From: Pigmentiphaga kullae | GTDB lineage: Bacteria > Pseudomonadota > Gammaproteobacteria > Burkholderiales > Burkholderiaceae_B | DNA: 64,000 nt | Assembly: GCF_004216695.1 (NCBI RefSeq) | Contig: NZ_SGXC01000002.1 | Span: forward strand, 62,001 to 126,000 | Direction of reading: 5' to 3' | Translations under genes and position numbers: made by a program | Notes under the pieces: model-generated | The model's input: only the letters and a program-made list of their open reading frames with translations | The model's database searches: none | Told to the model about the DNA's origin: nothing | Shown here: piece after piece, positions 34,172 through 45,567 of the stretch | How the letters are laid out: every line of letters starts with the position of its first letter | Numbering within the stretch: position 1 is the stretch's first letter

Positions 34172-35272
34172 ATGCCAGGCAGCACCCTCGGAGAACTCTT
34201 CTGCGTTACCAATTTCGGTGAATCCCACGGGCCGGCCGTCGGCTGTGTGATCGACGGCTGTCCCCCGGGAATGGCGTTGACCGAGGCCGATATCCAGGTC
34301 GAGCTCGATCGCCGGCGTCCCGGCACGTCGCGCCATGTCACCCAGCGGCAGGAACCCGACCAGGTCGAGATCCTGTCCGGCGTCTACGAGGGCAAGACCA
34401 CCGGCACGCCCATCGCGCTGCTGATCCGCAACCAGGACGCGCGCAGCAAGGACTACAGCAACATCGCTGAAACCTTCCGCCCCGGCCACGCCGACTACAC
34501 CTACTGGCACAAGTTCGGCATCCGCGATCCGCGCGGCGGCGGCCGTTCGTCGGCCCGCCTGACGGCGCCCACCGTGGCGGCCGGCGCGGTGGCCAAGAAG
34601 TGGCTGGCCGAACGCTACGGCGTGCGCGTGCGCGGCTACATGAGCCAGCTGGGCGACATCGAGATTCCGTTCGAGGACTGGGACGCGGTCCATACCAATC
34701 CGTTCTACGCGGCCGGCAGCAGCCGCGTGGCCGAGCTCGAGGCCTACATGGACCAGTTGCGGCGCGACGGCGACTCGGTGGGCGCGCGCATCGAAGTGGT
34801 GGCCGAGAACGTGCCGGTGGGCCTGGGCGAGCCGGTGTACGGCCGCCTGGATGCCGACATCGCCTACGCCATGATGGGCCTGAACGCGGTGAAGGCGGTC
34901 GAGATCGGCGCCGGTTTCCACAGCGTGGAGCAGCGCGGCACCGAGCACGGAGACGAACTGACGCCGGAAGGTTTCCTGTCGAACAACGCCGGCGGCATCC
35001 TGGGCGGCATCGCCACCGGGCAGCCGATCACGGTGTCGCTGGGCATCAAGCCCACCTCCAGTATCCGCAGTCCCCGCCGGTCCATCGACAAGCAGGGCGC
35101 GCCCACCGTGGTCGAGACCCACGGGCGCCACGATCCCTGCGTGGGTATCCGCGCCACGCCCATCGCCGAGGCGCTGCTGGCCCTGGTGCTGGCCGACCAT
35201 GCGCTGCGCCATCGCGCGCAATGCGCCGACGTGTCGGTCGAGACGCCTCGCCTGGGCCAGGCGCGCGGATAA
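34172..35272 (+). CDS. aroC: Chorismate synthase
   Basis: Catalyses the last step of the shikimate pathway, 1,4-elimination of phosphate from EPSP to chorismate with reduced FMN. The 366-residue protein begins with [18 protein letters not shown] (signature 1). It contains [20 protein letters not shown] and [10 protein letters not shown], and ends with [22 protein letters not shown] 34172 gives the normal N-terminus; longer in-frame readings run into the palindromic repeat. It is preceded by the repeat and followed by an M48 protease lipoprotein gene. Confidence 0.97.
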   Translation: MPGSTLGELFCVTNFGESHGPAVGCVIDGCPPGMALTEADIQVELDRRRPGTSRHVTQRQEPDQVEILSGVYEGKTTGTPIALLIRNQDARSKDYSNIAETFRPGHADYTYWHKFGIRDPRGGGRSSARLTAPTVAAGAVAKKWLAERYGVRVRGYMSQLGDIEIPFEDWDAVHTNPFYAAGSSRVAELEAYMDQLRRDGDSVGARIEVVAENVPVGLGEPVYGRLDADIAYAMMGLNAVKAVEIGAGFHSVEQRGTEHGDELTPEGFLSNNAGGILGGIATGQPITVSLGIKPTSSIRSPRRSIDKQGAPTVVETHGRHDPCVGIRATPIAEALLALVLADHALRHRAQCADVSVETPRLGQARG

Positions 35273-35333
35273 AGAAAGTAACAGGGGTTTTGGGGCAAAA
35301 TTGCCGCCTTGGCGTTCTTGTCTTGGGGGCTGC

Positions 35334-36173
35334 ATGAAAAAGACCAAACGTTCTCCTGTCTTCCGCCGCGCCGCGATGGCCGCGGCGGCCTTGGCGCTGG
35401 TGGCCGCGGCCGGCTGCGAGTCGGTCAATACCACCCAGGGCGGCACGATAGGCATCGACCGCACGCAGCGCATGTCCAGCCTGGTGTCCGAGCAGCAACT
35501 GGACCAGCAGGCCGTCCAGCTCTATCAGCAGACGCTGTCGGGCGCGCGCAGCAAGGGGCAGCTCAACACGAACGCCTCGCAGCTCGCCCGGGTGCGGACG
35601 ATTTCCCAGCGCCTGATCGCGCAGGTGGGGGTGTTCCGGCCCGATGCCACGAAGTGGAAGTGGGAAGTCAACGTCATCGACGACAAGGAAGTGAACGCCT
35701 GGTGCATGCCGGGCGGGAAGATCGCGGTCTATACCGGGCTGATCAATACGGTCAAGCCGACGGACGACGAATTGGCCGCGGTGCTGGGCCACGAGATCGC
35801 CCATGCGCTGCGCGAGCACGCGCGCGAGCGGGCGTCCGAACAGATGGCGACGAGCATGGGCCTGAGCGTGCTGGCGGCGATCACGGGGTCGCAGGCGAGT
35901 TCGGACCTGGGCGGGGCGCTGGCCAACGTGATGTTCGGGCTGCCGAACAGCCGCTTGCACGAGACGGAAGCGGACCGGATGGGGGTGGAGCTGGCGGCCC
36001 GGGCGGGGTATGACCCGCGGGCGGCGGTGACGCTGTGGACGAAGATGGGGCAGGTCGGCGGTTCCGCGCCGCCCGAAATCCTGTCCACCCACCCGTCGGC
36101 CGAATCCCGTATCGCGGACCTGAAACAGGCTTCCGAGAAGGTGTTGCCGCTGTACCAGCAGGCTCGACGCTAG
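35334..36173 (+). CDS. M48-family metalloprotease lipoprotein (LoiP/YggG type)
   Basis: A zinc protease of 279 residues, probably anchored to the outer membrane. The N-terminal signal has a lipobox VAAAGC near residue 28. The catalytic motif is HEIAH in VLGHEIAHALREHARE, with the third ligand in RLHETEADRMGVELAARAGY. Length and layout fit YggG/LoiP, a quality-control protease, rather than BepA, which carries TPR repeats. The sequence after the stop holds a half-copy of the intergenic repeat. Confidence 0.9.
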   Translation: MKKTKRSPVFRRAAMAAAALALVAAAGCESVNTTQGGTIGIDRTQRMSSLVSEQQLDQQAVQLYQQTLSGARSKGQLNTNASQLARVRTISQRLIAQVGVFRPDATKWKWEVNVIDDKEVNAWCMPGGKIAVYTGLINTVKPTDDELAAVLGHEIAHALREHARERASEQMATSMGLSVLAAITGSQASSDLGGALANVMFGLPNSRLHETEADRMGVELAARAGYDPRAAVTLWTKMGQVGGSAPPEILSTHPSAESRIADLKQASEKVLPLYQQARR

Positions 36174-36231
36174 CGTCCTTAAAGCGGCCGTGGCGGGGAG
36201 TAAAAACCCCCATCGCCGCCAGCCCGTTGTT

Positions 36232-36308
36232 ACCCAGGATGCGGAGGATCCGGCTCCGCCGGTCCTCCCGCATCGCCCCTGGGGGCGCGCGCAAGCGCGT
36301 AGGGGGGG
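36232..36308. repeat. Palindromic intergenic repeat, half copy before leuC
   Basis: This is the right-hand half of the repeat at 33877-34122. It contains the small hairpin unit GGATCCGGCTCCGCCGGTCC (36246-36265), then GCATCGCCCCTGGGGG and the end AGCGCGTAGGGGGGG. The left partner arm is missing. It ends 5 nt before the AT-rich sequence that may hold the leuC promoter. Confidence 0.8.
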
Positions 36309-36439
36309 CTTAATATACAATCAAGAGTTCCCTATCCCTGAGCGGGTCCGTCGAGGCTGGTCCTCGCGCCTGAGCGACGCCGAGAGGCGCCGAGCCGTGC
36401 GGCTGTTCATGAGCCCGTTCACTTTTTGGCCGGAATCTC
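36309..36439 (+). promoter_or_regulatory. leuC leader region with candidate -10
   Basis: TAATATACAAT (36311-36321) directly after the repeat is the best -10-like element; no clear -35 is visible. The leader of about 115 nt holds short GC-rich inverted repeats but no obvious leucine-rich leader peptide, so attenuation is not supported. Confidence 0.3.
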
Positions 36440-37843
36440 ATGCCTCAGACCCTTTACGACAAGCTGTGGGACGCCCACGTCGTCCATCAGGAAGAAGACG
36501 GTACCTGTCTGATCTACATCGATCGCCACCTGGTCCACGAAGTGACCAGCCCGCAGGCGTTCGAAGGGCTGAAGCTGGCCGGTCGTCCGGTCTGGCGCAT
36601 CAGCGCCAACCTGGCGGTGGCCGACCATAACGTGCCCACGCACAACCGCGACCAGGGCATTGCCGATCCGGTCTCGCGCCTGCAGGTCGATACGCTGGAC
36701 GCCAATTGCCAGGACTACGGCATCGTCGAGTTCGACATGGGCGATCGCCGCCAGGGCATCGTGCACGTGATCGGGCCCGAGCAGGGCGCCACCCTGCCGG
36801 GCATGACCGTGGTCTGCGGCGATTCGCATACCAGCACGCACGGGGCCGTGGCCGCGATGGCCTTCGGCATCGGTACGTCCGAGGTCGAACACGCGCTGGC
36901 CACGCAGACGCTGCTGGTCAAGAAGAACAAGAACATGCAGGTGCGGGTCGAGGGCAAGCTGCCCGCCGGCTGCACCGCCAAGGACCTGGTCCTGCACGTG
37001 ATCGGCAAGATCGGCACGGCGGGCGGTACGGGGCATGCCATCGAGTTCGCCGGCAGCACGATCCGCGACCTGTCGGTCGAAGGCCGCATGACCATCTGCA
37101 ACATGGCCATCGAGGCCGGCGCGCGCGTCGGGCTGGTGGCGGTGGACGAGAAGACCATCGAGTATTTCCGCGACCGTCCCTACGGCCCCAAGGGCGAGGC
37201 CTGGGACCGGGCGGTGGCGTACTGGAACACGCTGCATTCGGACGAGGGCGCGCATTTCGACCGTGTGGTCGAGATCGACGCGGCCGAGATCCAGCCGCAG
37301 GTCACCTGGGGCACCTCGCCCGAGATGGTGCTGCCGGTGGGCGCCAACGTGCCGGATCCGGCCAGCGAGACGGACGAGACCCGCCGTTCGGGCGTGGCGC
37401 GCGCGCTGGAGTACATGGGCCTGACGGCCAACATGCCGATCACCGACATCAGGATCGACAAGGTCTTCATCGGTTCGTGCACCAACTCCCGCATCGAGGA
37501 TTTCCGTGCCGCCGCGGCGGTACTGCGCGGCAAGCGCGTGGCATCCAATGTCAAGCTGGCGCTGGCGGTGCCCGGTTCGGGCCTGGTCAAGGCGCAGGCC
37601 GAGCAGGAAGGCCTGGACAAGGTCTTCATCGAGGCCGGTTTCGAGTGGCGCGATCCCGGCTGCTCGATGTGCCTGGCGATGAACGACGACCGCCTGGAAC
37701 CCGGCGAGCGCTGCGCCTCGACCTCGAACCGCAATTTCGAGGGCCGGCAGGGCGCGGGCGGCCGCACCCACCTGGTGAGTCCCGCGATGGCGGCGGCCGC
37801 CGCCGTGGCCGGTCATTTCGTCGACGTTCGCAAGGTCAACTAA
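36440..37843 (+). CDS. leuC: 3-Isopropylmalate dehydratase large subunit
   Basis: The [4Fe-4S] subunit of isopropylmalate isomerase in leucine synthesis, 467 residues. [20 protein letters not shown] carries the first cluster Cys, and the other two are in [14 protein letters not shown] and [11 protein letters not shown]. All aconitase-family signatures are intact. Eleven nt separate it from leuD, and leuB follows, so the three form an operon; leuA is not here. Confidence 0.97.
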   Translation: MPQTLYDKLWDAHVVHQEEDGTCLIYIDRHLVHEVTSPQAFEGLKLAGRPVWRISANLAVADHNVPTHNRDQGIADPVSRLQVDTLDANCQDYGIVEFDMGDRRQGIVHVIGPEQGATLPGMTVVCGDSHTSTHGAVAAMAFGIGTSEVEHALATQTLLVKKNKNMQVRVEGKLPAGCTAKDLVLHVIGKIGTAGGTGHAIEFAGSTIRDLSVEGRMTICNMAIEAGARVGLVAVDEKTIEYFRDRPYGPKGEAWDRAVAYWNTLHSDEGAHFDRVVEIDAAEIQPQVTWGTSPEMVLPVGANVPDPASETDETRRSGVARALEYMGLTANMPITDIRIDKVFIGSCTNSRIEDFRAAAAVLRGKRVASNVKLALAVPGSGLVKAQAEQEGLDKVFIEAGFEWRDPGCSMCLAMNDDRLEPGERCASTSNRNFEGRQGAGGRTHLVSPAMAAAAAVAGHFVDVRKVN

Positions 37844-37854
37844 GGTAGAGCATC

Positions 37855-38523
37855 ATGCAAGCATTCACCACTCACGAAGGCCTGGTGGCGCCGCTGGACC
37901 GCGAGAACGTCGACACGGACCAGATCATCCCCAAGCAATTCCTGAAGTCCATCCATCGCAGCGGCTTCGGCCCCAACCTGTTCGACGCCTGGCGCTACCT
38001 GGACGAAGGCCAGCCCGGCATGGACAACAGCAAGCGGCCGCTGAACCCGGACTTCGTGCTGAACCAGCCGCGCTACCAGGGAGCCTCCATCCTGCTGGCG
38101 CGCAAGAACTTCGGCTGCGGCTCGAGCCGCGAGCACGCGCCGTGGGCGTTGGACCAGTACGGTTTCCGCGCGGTGATCGCGCCTTCGTTCGCAGACATCT
38201 TCTTCAACAACTGCTTCAAGAACGGCGTGCTGCCCATCGTGCTGTCGGAAGCCGACGTGGACAGCCTGTTCCAGGAAGTGGAGGGCAAGGAAGGCTATCG
38301 CCTGACCATCGACCTGGACCGCCAGGTCGTGGCAACGCCATCCGGCCGCGAACTGTCGTTCAGCGTCGACAGCTTCCGCAAGTACTGCATGCTGAACGGC
38401 CTGGACGAGATCGGCCTGACGCTGCGCCACGCGGACAAGATCAAGGCCTTCGAACAGAAGCGGCTCGCCACCCAGCCCTGGCTGGATGTTCCTGAGTTGC
38501 GCGGCAGCCAGGCCAGCCGCTGA
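37855..38523 (+). CDS. leuD: 3-Isopropylmalate dehydratase small subunit
   Basis: The swivelling small subunit of isopropylmalate isomerase, 222 residues. [17 protein letters not shown] opens the domain, and [18 protein letters not shown] is the substrate loop. [18 protein letters not shown] is the second typical block. It is paired with LeuC; spacing indicates co-transcription with leuC and leuB. Confidence 0.97.
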   Translation: MQAFTTHEGLVAPLDRENVDTDQIIPKQFLKSIHRSGFGPNLFDAWRYLDEGQPGMDNSKRPLNPDFVLNQPRYQGASILLARKNFGCGSSREHAPWALDQYGFRAVIAPSFADIFFNNCFKNGVLPIVLSEADVDSLFQEVEGKEGYRLTIDLDRQVVATPSGRELSFSVDSFRKYCMLNGLDEIGLTLRHADKIKAFEQKRLATQPWLDVPELRGSQASR

Positions 38524-38579
38524 CACCGTAATTCCGCCGGCCTCCACGGGCCGGCCCCGACCCTGAATCAAGAGCCACA

Positions 38580-39653
38580 ATGACACAACATATCGCAGTG
38601 CTGCCGGGAGACGGCATCGGTCCCGAAATCGTCGAACAAGCCGTGCGCGTGCTGACCGCGCTGGGCGAGACGTTCACGCTCGACACCCAGCCGGTGGGCG
38701 GCGCTGCGTACGAGGCGGCGGGCCACCCGCTGCCGCCGGCCACGCTGGACCTGGCCAGGAAGGCCGATGCGGTGCTGTTCGGCTCGGTGGGCGACTGGAA
38801 GTACGACAAGCTCGAGCGCGCGCTGCGTCCCGAGCAGGCCATCCTGGGCCTGCGCAAGAGCCTGGGCCTGTTCGCCAACCTGCGCCCGGCCATCCTGTAT
38901 CCCGAGCTGGCCAATGCCTCGTCGCTCAAGCCCGAGGTGGTGTCGGGGCTGGACATCCTGATCATCCGCGAACTGACCGGCGACATCTATTTCGGCCAGC
39001 CCCGCGGCGTGCGCACGGCCCCGGACGGCGCGTTCGCGGGCCAGCGCGAGGGCTTCGACACGATGCGCTATGCCGAGCCGGAAATCCGCCGCATCGCGCA
39101 CGTGGCCTTCCAGACCGCCCGCAAGCGCCGCGGAAAGTTGTGCAGCGTCGACAAATCCAACGTGCTCGAGACCTTCCAGTTCTGGAAGGACATCGTCACC
39201 GAGGTCGGCAAGGAGTATCCTGACGTGGAACTCAGCCACATGTACGTGGACAACGCCGCCATGCAACTGGTGCGCGCACCCAAGCAATTCGACGTGATCG
39301 TGACAGGCAACATGTTCGGCGACATCCTTTCCGACCAGGCTTCCATGCTGACGGGCTCCATCGGCATGCTGCCGTCCGCCTCGCTGAACGAGACGGGCAA
39401 GGGCCTGTACGAGCCCAGCCACGGCTCGGCGCCCGACATCGCGGGCAAGGACATCGCCAATCCGCTGGCGACCATCCTCTCGGCCGCGATGATGCTGCGC
39501 TATTCGCTCGACAAGGCGGCCCAGGCCGACCGGATCGAGGCAGCCGTCAAGAAAGTGCTGGAGCAGGGCTTGCGCACGGCCGACATCTACGAAGAAGGCA
39601 CGACTAAGGTCGGCACTGCCGAGATGGGCAGTGCCGTGATCAAAGCTCTGTAA
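38580..39653 (+). CDS. leuB: 3-Isopropylmalate dehydrogenase
   Basis: NAD-dependent oxidative decarboxylation of 3-isopropylmalate, 357 residues. It begins [13 protein letters not shown]. The catalytic and substrate residues are in [14 protein letters not shown] and [11 protein letters not shown], and the NAD region is in [19 protein letters not shown]. It follows leuD by 56 nt and is followed by asd, a gene order common in proteobacteria. Confidence 0.97.
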   Translation: MTQHIAVLPGDGIGPEIVEQAVRVLTALGETFTLDTQPVGGAAYEAAGHPLPPATLDLARKADAVLFGSVGDWKYDKLERALRPEQAILGLRKSLGLFANLRPAILYPELANASSLKPEVVSGLDILIIRELTGDIYFGQPRGVRTAPDGAFAGQREGFDTMRYAEPEIRRIAHVAFQTARKRRGKLCSVDKSNVLETFQFWKDIVTEVGKEYPDVELSHMYVDNAAMQLVRAPKQFDVIVTGNMFGDILSDQASMLTGSIGMLPSASLNETGKGLYEPSHGSAPDIAGKDIANPLATILSAAMMLRYSLDKAAQADRIEAAVKKVLEQGLRTADIYEEGTTKVGTAEMGSAVIKAL

Positions 39654-39734
39654 CCAGCCTGCGTGTCGCGCCCCCCGGGTGTGATGCGCCCGGCAAAACA
39701 GTTTCAATCTGGACTACTTGTTAGGGGTGTGTAA

Positions 39735-40862
39735 ATGAAAGCAGTTGGTCTGGTCGGCTGGCGCGGCATGGTCGGTTCCGTGCTCATGCAGCGCATGCGC
39801 GACGAAAACGATTTCTCGCTGATCGAGCCGGTGTTCTTCTCCACCAGCAACGCCGGCGGCGCGGCGCCCTCGTGGGCGCAGGGCGCCGGTCCGTTGCAGA
39901 ACGCGTTCGACATCGAGGCGCTCAAGAAGCTGCCCATCATCGTCACGGCGCAGGGCGGCGACTACACCACCGAGGTCTATCCCAAGCTGCGCGCCGCAGG
40001 CTGGGACGGCATCTGGATCGACGCGGCCAGCACGCTGCGGATGAAGGACGATGCCATCATCGTGCTCGACCCGGTCAACCGCAAGGTGATCGACGAGGCG
40101 CTGAAGAAGGGCGTCAGGAACTACATCGGCGGCAACTGCACGGTCAGCTGCATGCTGATGGGCCTGGGGGGCCTGTTCGAGCACGACCTGATCGACTGGA
40201 TGACCAGCATGACCTACCAGGCCGCCTCCGGCGGCGGCGCGCAGCACATGCGCGAGCTGCTGACCCAGTTCGGCCTGCTCAACGCCACGGTGTCAGGCCT
40301 GCTGGCCGATCCGGCCTCGGCCATCCTGGAAATCGACCGCACCGTGCTTGCCAAGCAGCAGGACGGGTCGCTGCCGCAGGAACACTTCGGCGTGCCGCTG
40401 GCGGGCAACCTGATCCCCTGGATCGACAAGGATCTGGGCAATGGCGTGTCGCGCGAGGAATGGAAGGGCGGCGCCGAGACCAACAAGATCCTGGGCCGCG
40501 GCGAGGGCTTCGGCTCGTCGCCCATTCCCATCGACGGTCTGTGCGTGCGCATCGGTGCGATGCGCTGCCACAGCCAGGCGCTGACCATCAAGCTCAAGAA
40601 GGACGTGCCGCTGGACGAGATCGAGGGCATGCTGCGCGAGAACAACCAATGGGCCAAGGTCGTTCCCAACACGCGCGAGGCGTCGATGCAGTCGCTTACG
40701 CCCGTGGCCGTCACGGGTACCCTGGACATCCCGGTCGGCCGCATGCGCAAGCTGGCGATGGGCCCCGAGTACCTGAGCGCCTTCACCGTGGGCGACCAGT
40801 TGCTGTGGGGCGCGGCCGAGCCGCTGCGCCGCATGCTGCGCATCGCCCTGGGCGAACTCTGA
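39735..40862 (+). CDS. asd: Aspartate-semialdehyde dehydrogenase
   Basis: Reduces aspartyl phosphate to aspartate semialdehyde, the branch point for lysine, threonine, methionine and diaminopimelate. The 375-residue protein opens with [18 protein letters not shown]. Its catalytic Cys is in [13 protein letters not shown] near residue 135, and the His in [11 protein letters not shown]. Length and sequence match the Gram-negative asd type. AGGGG precedes the ATG. Confidence 0.97.
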   Translation: MKAVGLVGWRGMVGSVLMQRMRDENDFSLIEPVFFSTSNAGGAAPSWAQGAGPLQNAFDIEALKKLPIIVTAQGGDYTTEVYPKLRAAGWDGIWIDAASTLRMKDDAIIVLDPVNRKVIDEALKKGVRNYIGGNCTVSCMLMGLGGLFEHDLIDWMTSMTYQAASGGGAQHMRELLTQFGLLNATVSGLLADPASAILEIDRTVLAKQQDGSLPQEHFGVPLAGNLIPWIDKDLGNGVSREEWKGGAETNKILGRGEGFGSSPIPIDGLCVRIGAMRCHSQALTIKLKKDVPLDEIEGMLRENNQWAKVVPNTREASMQSLTPVAVTGTLDIPVGRMRKLAMGPEYLSAFTVGDQLLWGAAEPLRRMLRIALGEL

Positions 40863-40873
40863 TACTCGGGCTT

Positions 40874-40916
40874 GCATCAGAACGTACCTGAGCTTGCGAC
40901 GGTAAGTCTCTGATGC
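40874..40916. other. Stem-loop in the asd-fimV gap
   Basis: GCATCAGA (40874-40881) pairs perfectly with TCTGATGC (40909-40916), and the inner TACC (40885-40888) pairs with GGTA (40901-40904). It follows the asd stop by 11 nt. There is no T-run on either side, so it is not a standard intrinsic terminator; it may stabilise the 3' end of the mRNA. Confidence 0.45.
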
Positions 40917-40999
40917 TACAAGGAGGCCCGGCGGGCGGCGACCTGCCGGGTTGACCAACCGCCAGGCTATTCGCGGGGGCTTTTGCGCATGGGATTAGG

Positions 41000-42877
41000 A
41001 TGAACGGACTTTCCGACCGAGAGACAGGCCGTCCGGCCTTGATATACAAGCGTCCGCGCGCGGGCGGTCCATCGGCGGGACTGCTGGCGCTGGGATTGGC
41101 GGCCGGAGCCGTATCGGCGGCGCAGGCCGCCGACCTGGGGGCGCTGAAAGTCCTGTCCGCATCCGGCGAGCCCCTGCGGGCCGAGATCACCGTCAATGCC
41201 GCGACGCCGCAGGAAGCCGCCACGCTGAAGGCGGCCGTCGCGCCGCGGGACGTCTACCGCCAGACCCAGCTCGAATACAGCGAGGCGCTGGCCAACCTGA
41301 CCCTGCGTATCGAAGACCGCCCCGACGGGCGCAAGGTGGTCAGCATCGCCTCGGCGGCGCCGCTGGACGTCCATGTGCTGGACCTGCTGGTGGAGCTGAC
41401 CTGGAACATGGGCCGCTTCATCCGCCAGTACACCTTCATCCTGGACGTGCCGGCGCCCAAGGCGCAGGCGGCCGAGACGCAGTCCACGCCCGCCGCGCTG
41501 GAGGTCAAGCCCGGCGATACCCTGTTCGGCATCGCGGGCCGCCTCAAGCCCGAAGGCGCATCGATCTACCAGACCCTGGCGGCGCTGCTGCGCGCCAATC
41601 CCCAGGCCTTCGTCGACGGCAACATGAACCGGCTGCGCGCCGGCGCGTCGCTGTCCGTGCCCGGCGCGGACGACGTGGGCGCGATCGACGCGGCGCAGGC
41701 CGCGGCGCTGTTCGCCAGCCAGGCAGAAGCCTTCGAGGCCTATCGCCAACGCGTTGCCGGCGGGGCCCGGCAGGTGCCGGCCGGCGCGGCCACGGGCGGG
41801 GCGGAGTCGCGGGGCGACATCGCGTCCTCGGCCGGATCGCAGGCGGAATCCGGCGCGAAAGAGGGTGATGCCCTCAAGCTTTCCAGCGGCGGCCAGGAAA
41901 CGGCCGCCGGCGGCGAGCAGACCACGCGCGACCGTCTGGAAGAAGAGCGCGACGCCACCGCCAGGGCCATGCGCGAGGCGCAGGAGCGGGTCGAGGCCTT
42001 GCAGGGCAACGTCGAGGCCATGCGCGGCCTGCTCGAGGCACAGAACGAAACACTGGCGAAGATGGAGCAGCAGGCCCGCGACCGCGCGGCCGATGCCATG
42101 GGCGGCCAGCCGGCGCCGGCGGCCGGCGACACGGCCGCCCGGCCGGATGCCGCCGCGCCCGCGGCCCCGGCGCAAGCGCCGGGCGAGCCGCCCACGAATG
42201 CCGCCGTGCCGGCCGAGCCCGCCGAAGCCGCGCCGGCCGGCGCTCCCGAGACCAAGCCATCCCTGACCGCTTCGGTGGCCGACAAGGTCCGCGACCATAG
42301 CGTGGCGGTGCTGGGCGCCATCGTCGCCGTGCTGGCGGCCCTGCTCGGCGCCTTCGCGCTGCGCCGCCGCTCGGCCCGCGCCGAACAGGAAGAGGCGCGC
42401 GAGGCGGCCCGCATCGAGGACGAGAACGCCAGCGAAGAGGCCGACGCGCTGCCGTCGGCAGCGGGCGCGCCGGTCAACCACCTGCGCGACTGGGACGACA
42501 TTCCGCCGTTTCCCATTCCCGACGAGCTGCCGCCGCGCGTGGAAGGCGAACCCGACGACTACCCGGACGACGACGAGCCCGAGGATGCCGGCCGTCCCGC
42601 GGCCGTTCCGAAGGCTGCCGCGGCGGCCTTCGGACTGGACCTGAACCTGGACGCCCCCGCGCCGGCGCAGGACGAGACCGGGCCCGCCTCCGCCACCGGC
42701 ATCGACCTGGACACGGACCTGGACGCGCCGGCCGGCATGGCCGCCAAGCTGGACCTGGCCAAGGCCTACGCCGACATGGGCGATCGCGCCGGCGCGCGCG
42801 AGCTGCTGGAAGAGGTCCTGCGCGACGGCGACGCGGACCAGCGCGAACGGGCGCGGGCGCTGCTCGCCTCCTGGTAG
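41000..42877 (+). CDS. fimV: FimV/HubP-family polar protein
   Basis: A 625-residue inner-membrane protein of the FimV family, which organises the cell pole and type IV pili in pseudomonads. The N-terminal periplasmic FimV domain ([20 protein letters not shown]) is followed by a LysM-like segment with the [13 protein letters not shown] motif. Next come a coiled coil (about residues 310-360), an Ala/Pro-rich stretch, a membrane helix near 435-452 and a cytosolic acidic part. The end, [20 protein letters not shown], is the conserved FimV C-terminal motif. The following truA starts 11 nt later. Confidence 0.9.
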   Translation: MNGLSDRETGRPALIYKRPRAGGPSAGLLALGLAAGAVSAAQAADLGALKVLSASGEPLRAEITVNAATPQEAATLKAAVAPRDVYRQTQLEYSEALANLTLRIEDRPDGRKVVSIASAAPLDVHVLDLLVELTWNMGRFIRQYTFILDVPAPKAQAAETQSTPAALEVKPGDTLFGIAGRLKPEGASIYQTLAALLRANPQAFVDGNMNRLRAGASLSVPGADDVGAIDAAQAAALFASQAEAFEAYRQRVAGGARQVPAGAATGGAESRGDIASSAGSQAESGAKEGDALKLSSGGQETAAGGEQTTRDRLEEERDATARAMREAQERVEALQGNVEAMRGLLEAQNETLAKMEQQARDRAADAMGGQPAPAAGDTAARPDAAAPAAPAQAPGEPPTNAAVPAEPAEAAPAGAPETKPSLTASVADKVRDHSVAVLGAIVAVLAALLGAFALRRRSARAEQEEAREAARIEDENASEEADALPSAAGAPVNHLRDWDDIPPFPIPDELPPRVEGEPDDYPDDDEPEDAGRPAAVPKAAAAAFGLDLNLDAPAPAQDETGPASATGIDLDTDLDAPAGMAAKLDLAKAYADMGDRAGARELLEEVLRDGDADQRERARALLASW

Positions 42878-42888
42878 GATCGCCGGGC

Positions 42889-43680
42889 ATGCCGCGCATC
42901 GCGCTGGGGCTGAGCTACGACGGCTCCCCCTGGCTGGGCTGGCAGACCCAGCCGCACCGGCGAACCGTGCAGGACCGGCTGGAGTCGGCCCTGGCCGCTT
43001 TCGTCGGCCAGCCGGTGGCCACCCTCTGCGCCGGCCGCACCGACACCGGCGTTCATGCCGCGCAGCAGATCGTGCATCTGGACACCTCGGTGCTGCGTCC
43101 CGAGCAAGCCTGGGTCCGCGGCGTGAACGCACATCTGCCGCCCAGCATCGCGGTGCGCTGGGCGCGCGAGGTGCCCGCCGACTTCCACGCCCGGTTCTCG
43201 GCGCGCTCGCGTTCCTATGTCTACCTGCTGCTGGACGATCCCGTGCGCTCACCGCTGTGGACGGGCCGCGCGGGCTGGAGCTTCCGTCCCCTGGACCTGG
43301 AGGCGATGCGGGCGGGAGCGGTCCATCTGCTGGGCGAGCACGATTTCAGCAGCTTCCGGTCGTCCGAGTGCCAGGCGGCCTCGCCCGTGCGCACGATGCA
43401 CGAACTCGGCATCGAGCGGCGCGGCAGGCTGGTGGTCTTCACCTTGCGCGCCAATGCCTTCCTGCATCACATGGTCCGCAACATCGTGGGGGCGCTGGTG
43501 TACGTGGGGCAGGGCAGGCAGTCCGCCGACTGGATGCCCGCACTGCTGGCCGAGCGCAACCGGACCAAGGCGGCGCCCACCTTCTCGCCCGACGGCCTCT
43601 ACCTGACGGCCGTGGGCTATCCCGGCGACTACGGCCTGCCGTCCACCGACGCCACCGACGAGATCAGGCTGGGGCGCTGA
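42889..43680 (+). CDS. truA: tRNA pseudouridine(38-40) synthase
   Basis: Isomerises uridines 38-40 of the tRNA anticodon arm. The 263-residue protein has the catalytic Asp in [11 protein letters not shown] near residue 52 and the family motifs [13 protein letters not shown] and [15 protein letters not shown]. The fimV-truA linkage is widespread in betaproteobacteria, normally followed directly by trpF; here a broken tannase gene intervenes. Confidence 0.96.
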   Translation: MPRIALGLSYDGSPWLGWQTQPHRRTVQDRLESALAAFVGQPVATLCAGRTDTGVHAAQQIVHLDTSVLRPEQAWVRGVNAHLPPSIAVRWAREVPADFHARFSARSRSYVYLLLDDPVRSPLWTGRAGWSFRPLDLEAMRAGAVHLLGEHDFSSFRSSECQAASPVRTMHELGIERRGRLVVFTLRANAFLHHMVRNIVGALVYVGQGRQSADWMPALLAERNRTKAAPTFSPDGLYLTAVGYPGDYGLPSTDATDEIRLGR

Positions 43681-43704
43681 TCCGCCGGGCGTCCGGCCGG
43701 CTTC

Positions 43705-45567
43705 CTAGCGGCAGCTGTAGTTCGCGCCGTCGGTGACGGAACCGCTGCCCTTGTAGGTGGCCTTCTGCGGATGGACGCAGATCGGCATGCTGACGCTGGC
43801 GTCGGCGGACTTCAACATCAGCGGGCCCGGCTGTGTGCCTTTCTCCACCCAGGCGACCAGGGCGTCGAAGAACTGGTTGGCCGCGGGCAGCGGCACGGTG
43901 TTGGCCGTGGCGGCCGGCCCCGCGCTGCCGCTGACGGTGCCCACGCCGGCGCAGTGGCCCATGCCCGGGACCAGGTACAGGCGGTTGAAGGCCTGGACGG
44001 CGTCCATGCCGCCCATCTTGTCGGCCACGCGAGCGAGGTAGTTCAGCGAACCGGCGGGTGTGATCAACTGGTCGGCCAGCCCGTGGTAGCTGATGACCTT
44101 GCCGCCGCCGTCGCGCAGCCGCGTCAGGTCCGGATTGTCGGTGTTGATGTGGCCGAAGGCCGCCTGTAGCGCGACGCCCCGGTCATAGGCGTTGGCCAGG
44201 TCGGCGTAGCTCATGTCCTTCCATTTGTCCGTGCCATTGCCGGTCGCGTTGGTGAAGGACGGGGTCGCGTAGCTTGGATTCTGCAACTCCAGGGCAACCA
44301 TGTCGGTGGCGATGGTGAACGGCCGGGCGACCGGAGGCGTGCCGGAGGAGCCGGCCAGGCCGCCGAGATCCGTGCCGCGCGTCAGGCCCCACCAGAGCTG
44401 CTTGCTGGCCAGCGTGGCGGCGCTGGCGTTGTCCGCCTGCGGGTCGGGGGCGCTGCCGTCGGCGGTCTGGCCGTACCAGATCTTGTTGATGGTCCGGGCC
44501 TAGGCCAGCGAGACGCAGGCGGCATCGGTGCTGGTGCCGACCACGCCGTTGCCGGCCACGCCCGCGCACAGCGCCGAGGCGTCGCGCGTCGGATCGTAGC
44601 GGCACTGGCTGGTGTCGGGAATGAAGCCCAGGTGCTGGCCGCCCACGGTGTCGCAGGCGCTGACCGCGGCGGCGCTGACGCGGCGCAGCTTGTCGGCGGC
44701 GATCGGGCCGCCCAGGTCGCGCTGCATCGCCACCTGCGGATAGAGTTCGTTGGTGATGAAGCGGGTCCAGTTGAAGGCGGGGGCGCCATTCAGGTAGCCA
44801 TCGTAATCGTCCGGATGTTCCTGGGCGATCTTGTAGCCCTGGCGTCCGCCGGTGGAGCAGCCTTCCCAGTAGGCGTACTGCTGCGGCTTGCCGTAGTAGG
44901 CCTCGACCAGCGCCTTGGTCTTGACCGCGAGTTCGTGCAGGCTGCGTTCGGCGAAATCCGCCCATAGCGCGCTGTTGATCGTGCCGTCTTCCTTCATCGC
45001 GAACGACCCGTTGCCCGCGATGGCATGGCCGGTGTCGGTGCTGCCGACCGCATAGCCCAGGGCCGCGGTGGCGGCGGCGCCGGCGTTGCCGATCTGGGTG
45101 GCCGAGGCCTGGCTGCCGCCGGCCCAGCCGCCACCGCCCAGGTTGCGGATGCGCTGGTTCCAGTTGGCGGGCGTGGGCAACCAGACCTCGATGCCGATGC
45201 CGGGCGAGGTGGACGGCGCATCCGCCGTGCCCGGATTGCCCGGGCCGACCACCATCTTGACCAGGCACACATCCTGGGTGGCCTTGGCGGGCGCGGGCGA
45301 GGCCGGCGTACCCGCCAGGGCCAGCGCGTCGCCCTGCCTGAAGGCCTTGGCCAGGACCACCTGGGTGTTCGCGTCCGGCTTGAAGGCGGCCTTCATGCTG
45401 TCGTCGCAGCTGAGCGTGGCCGCGGGCGGCGGCGGGGGCGGGGCGGGCGGATCGTCGCTGCCGCCACAGGCGCCCAGGGCGGCCAGCAGGCCCGCGGCCC
45501 AGGTGCGCGGCGGCAGGCTGGCGAATGGACGAGGCAAGGGAGAGGAATGCTGCTTCAGGCGTGCCAT
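43705..45567 (-). pseudogene. Tannase/feruloyl-esterase-family lipoprotein, split by in-frame TAG
   Basis: One continuous frame of 620 codons is interrupted by a single TAG at 44500-44502 (codon 356; CAG is the likely ancestor). The N-part has an export signal with lipobox LGAC (Cys34), a polyproline stretch and the nucleophile Ser238 in EGCSTGGRQG. The partner Asp (about 499, HGLADQL) and His (about 538, GMGHCAG) of the tannase triad lie after the stop. The truncated product would therefore lack a working active site, although both halves are otherwise intact. GAGGAG precedes ATG 45567. It interrupts the usual truA-trpF neighbourhood on the opposite strand, suggesting acquisition followed by recent decay. 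Confidence 0.88.

Noticed and set aside
36309-36439. Leucine attenuator before leuC
   Set aside because: No leader peptide rich in leucine codons and no clear alternative hairpin with a T-run.
40874-40916. Rho-independent terminator after asd
   Set aside because: The stem is good but no T-run follows on either strand.
40967-43252. 761-codon open frame opposite fimV and truA
   Set aside because: Antisense shadow of two well-supported genes; Arg/Gly-rich with no motif.
44500-44502. Programmed read-through or a special amino acid at the TAG in the tannase gene
   Set aside because: Selenocysteine uses TGA, no pyrrolysine genes are expected in this group, and no recoding structure was seen. A nonsense mutation is the simpler explanation.
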